Assembly (NCBI RefSeq): GCF_021504595.1
Contig: NZ_JACSGT010000001.1
Location: 2,542,001 to 2,606,000, forward strand
Source of the DNA: Chryseobacterium indicum
GTDB lineage: Bacteria > Bacteroidota > Bacteroidia > Flavobacteriales > Weeksellaceae
DNA length: 64,000 nucleotides
Direction of reading: 5' to 3'
This document shows positions 63,176 to 64,000 of the stretch, piece by piece; positions within the stretch are counted from its first letter, which is position 1; the number at the start of each line of letters is the position of its first letter. The notes beneath the pieces are model-generated. The model saw nothing but the letters and a program-made list of their open reading frames with translations, ran no database searches and was not told the origin of the DNA. Made by a program: the position numbers and the translations under genes.

Positions 63176-63486
63176 ATCCTTTTTGTTTGCGCAAAACTAA
63201 AACGATATTATGAGTAGGATTTTAATACTATTTTAACATTTATTAAAGAATTATTAAACGCCATATTAATTAAACCTTAATAACATTGCACAGCAAACTG
63301 GTTAACAACAGGTTAAACGAATGAATAATTTTTAATATTTTAAAGCTGATTTATTTCCCTAATTTTATTGTCTTTTCCTGAGTAAATAAGGGATACCACA
63401 AAGTTGGCTGAATTTTAAAAGAAACTTTTAAAACAAAAAAGTCCGCCTCAAAAGAGACAGACTTTCTGTATAAAGATGACACGATC
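63176..63486. other. 311-bp gap before the SusC gene
   Basis: Contains the terminator of the phosphodiesterase gene (63438-63465). Otherwise A+T-rich; I see no ORF and no convincing TAnnTTTG promoter for SusC in the right position. Confidence 0.4.
63438..63465 (-). terminator. Rho-independent terminator of the glycerophosphodiester phosphodiesterase gene
   Basis: AAAGTC...CTC-AAAA-GAG...GACTTT, with TTTTTTG on the minus-strand 3' side, 21 bp after the stop codon. Confidence 0.7.
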
Positions 63487-64000
63487 TTATTTTTTAAGCT
63501 GATCCGGAATATTGGTAGTAATGAAACCGATTCCCTGTTTTTTTAATTCATCGGCAATGGCAACGTCATTTACCGTCCATGCATTGGTGATCAATCCCAA
63601 AGCTTTTGCATCTGCAATCCATGTAGGATTTTTCTGGAAAATGCTGTAATGGTAATCGATCCCATCCAAACCTTCGTCCTTGATCTGCTGCGGAGAAAGC
63701 TCTCCTTTCAGATACTGAACTTTAAAAGTGGGTTCCAGTCTTTTAATTTCCTTACAGATATTTAAGCTGAAAGAAATGAAATCGCATTGCGCTCCAAGCT
63801 TCATATCCTTAATCATTTTGATGGTTTTCGCCGTCAGTTCATCCTCTTTTTCCTTCGTTTTGTCAGGCTTTATTTCAACCACCAGTTTTAGCGATTTATC
63901 TTTCTTCCCTTGTTTTAAATAATCTTTCAGAGTGGGAAAATCTTCACCGTTGGATAATTTTACTTTCTCAAGTTCTTTAAAATCGGTTTCGGAAATTTCC
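63487..64000 (-). CDS. Glycerophosphodiester phosphodiesterase, C-terminal part
   Basis: The gene enters from the right edge of the window; 171 codons are present. It shows a metal-ligand strand LVVEIKPDK (E and K of the GDPD family), DFISFSLNICKEIKRLEP and the typical end ITNAWTVNDVAIADELKKQG then GFITTNIPDQLKK. GDPD enzymes hydrolyse glycerophosphodiesters to glycerol-3-phosphate and an alcohol. N-terminal HRG and GVD motifs are beyond the window. It lies upstream of SusC/SusD and the phosphoesterase on the same strand, so it may belong to the same uptake module, although a terminator separates them. Confidence 0.9.
   Translation of the reverse strand, partial: EISETDFKELEKVKLSNGEDFPTLKDYLKQGKKDKSLKLVVEIKPDKTKEKEDELTAKTIKMIKDMKLGAQCDFISFSLNICKEIKRLEPTFKVQYLKGELSPQQIKDEGLDGIDYHYSIFQKNPTWIADAKALGLITNAWTVNDVAIADELKKQGIGFITTNIPDQLKK

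Overview
The window is a stretch of a Bacteroidetes chromosome, most likely a Chryseobacterium-like member of the Flavobacteriia. Evidence: promoters of the TTG/TAnnTTTG type, no clear Shine-Dalgarno sequences, type IX secretion sorting tails, a SusC/SusD pair, GSCFA, WbqC and DUF5683 family proteins, low G+C, and TonB/T9SS-style envelope genes. Almost all of it is chromosomal housekeeping, with several accessory patches.

Layout. 0-4 kb: start of a cysteine desulfurase, then a four-gene operon (UbiA-type prenyltransferase, DprE1-like oxidase, DprE2-like reductase, HAD phosphatase) that looks like a polyprenyl-phosphate pentose (arabinose-type) pathway. 4-9.4 kb: OmpA-like and lipocalin-like lipoproteins, a subtilisin, WbqC and signal peptidase I. 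9.5-15.5 kb: dapB, a DUF5683 protein, parB, parA, tonB, a flavobacterial hairpin repeat and purA. 15.6-26 kb: an unrecognised membrane protein, DUF2461, a DEAD-box helicase, a DUF47/Pit phosphate pair, a ParE/RelE-type toxin-antitoxin pair, a polyprenyl synthase, GSCFA, DUF4269 and TatD. 26-34.5 kb: methyltransferase, rhlE, two surface proteins, obg, adk, hpt. 34.8-39.2 kb: glycan genes (FkbM methyltransferase, flippase, two glycosyltransferases). 39.3-41.8 kb: aspA and an amidase lipoprotein.

41.9-44.9 kb is the most unusual part. A tRNA-Ser/Pro/Arg cluster is followed by tandem cassettes of about 355 bp. Each cassette holds a tiny GIY-YIG nuclease gene and ends in a 3' fragment of tRNA-Arg with an altered anticodon arm. 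The tRNA-Pro/tRNA-Arg plus two-cassette block occurs twice, with two unknown genes between the blocks. Only one of the four nuclease copies is intact.

44.9-52.6 kb: an AraC-type TPR regulator, three secreted surface proteins and a divergent trio of small helix-turn-helix genes. 52.6-56.2 kb: an SH3-like protein, prmA, a 0.9-kb array of roughly 360-bp repeats and a short-chain dehydrogenase. 56.3-64 kb: a calcineurin-like phosphoesterase, SusD, SusC and a glycerophosphodiester phosphodiesterase, which together suggest outer-membrane capture and hydrolysis of a phosphodiester substrate. An intact IS1-family element with an 8-bp target duplication has cut the phosphoesterase gene just after its start codon. 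The original signal peptide can be rebuilt exactly by removing the element.
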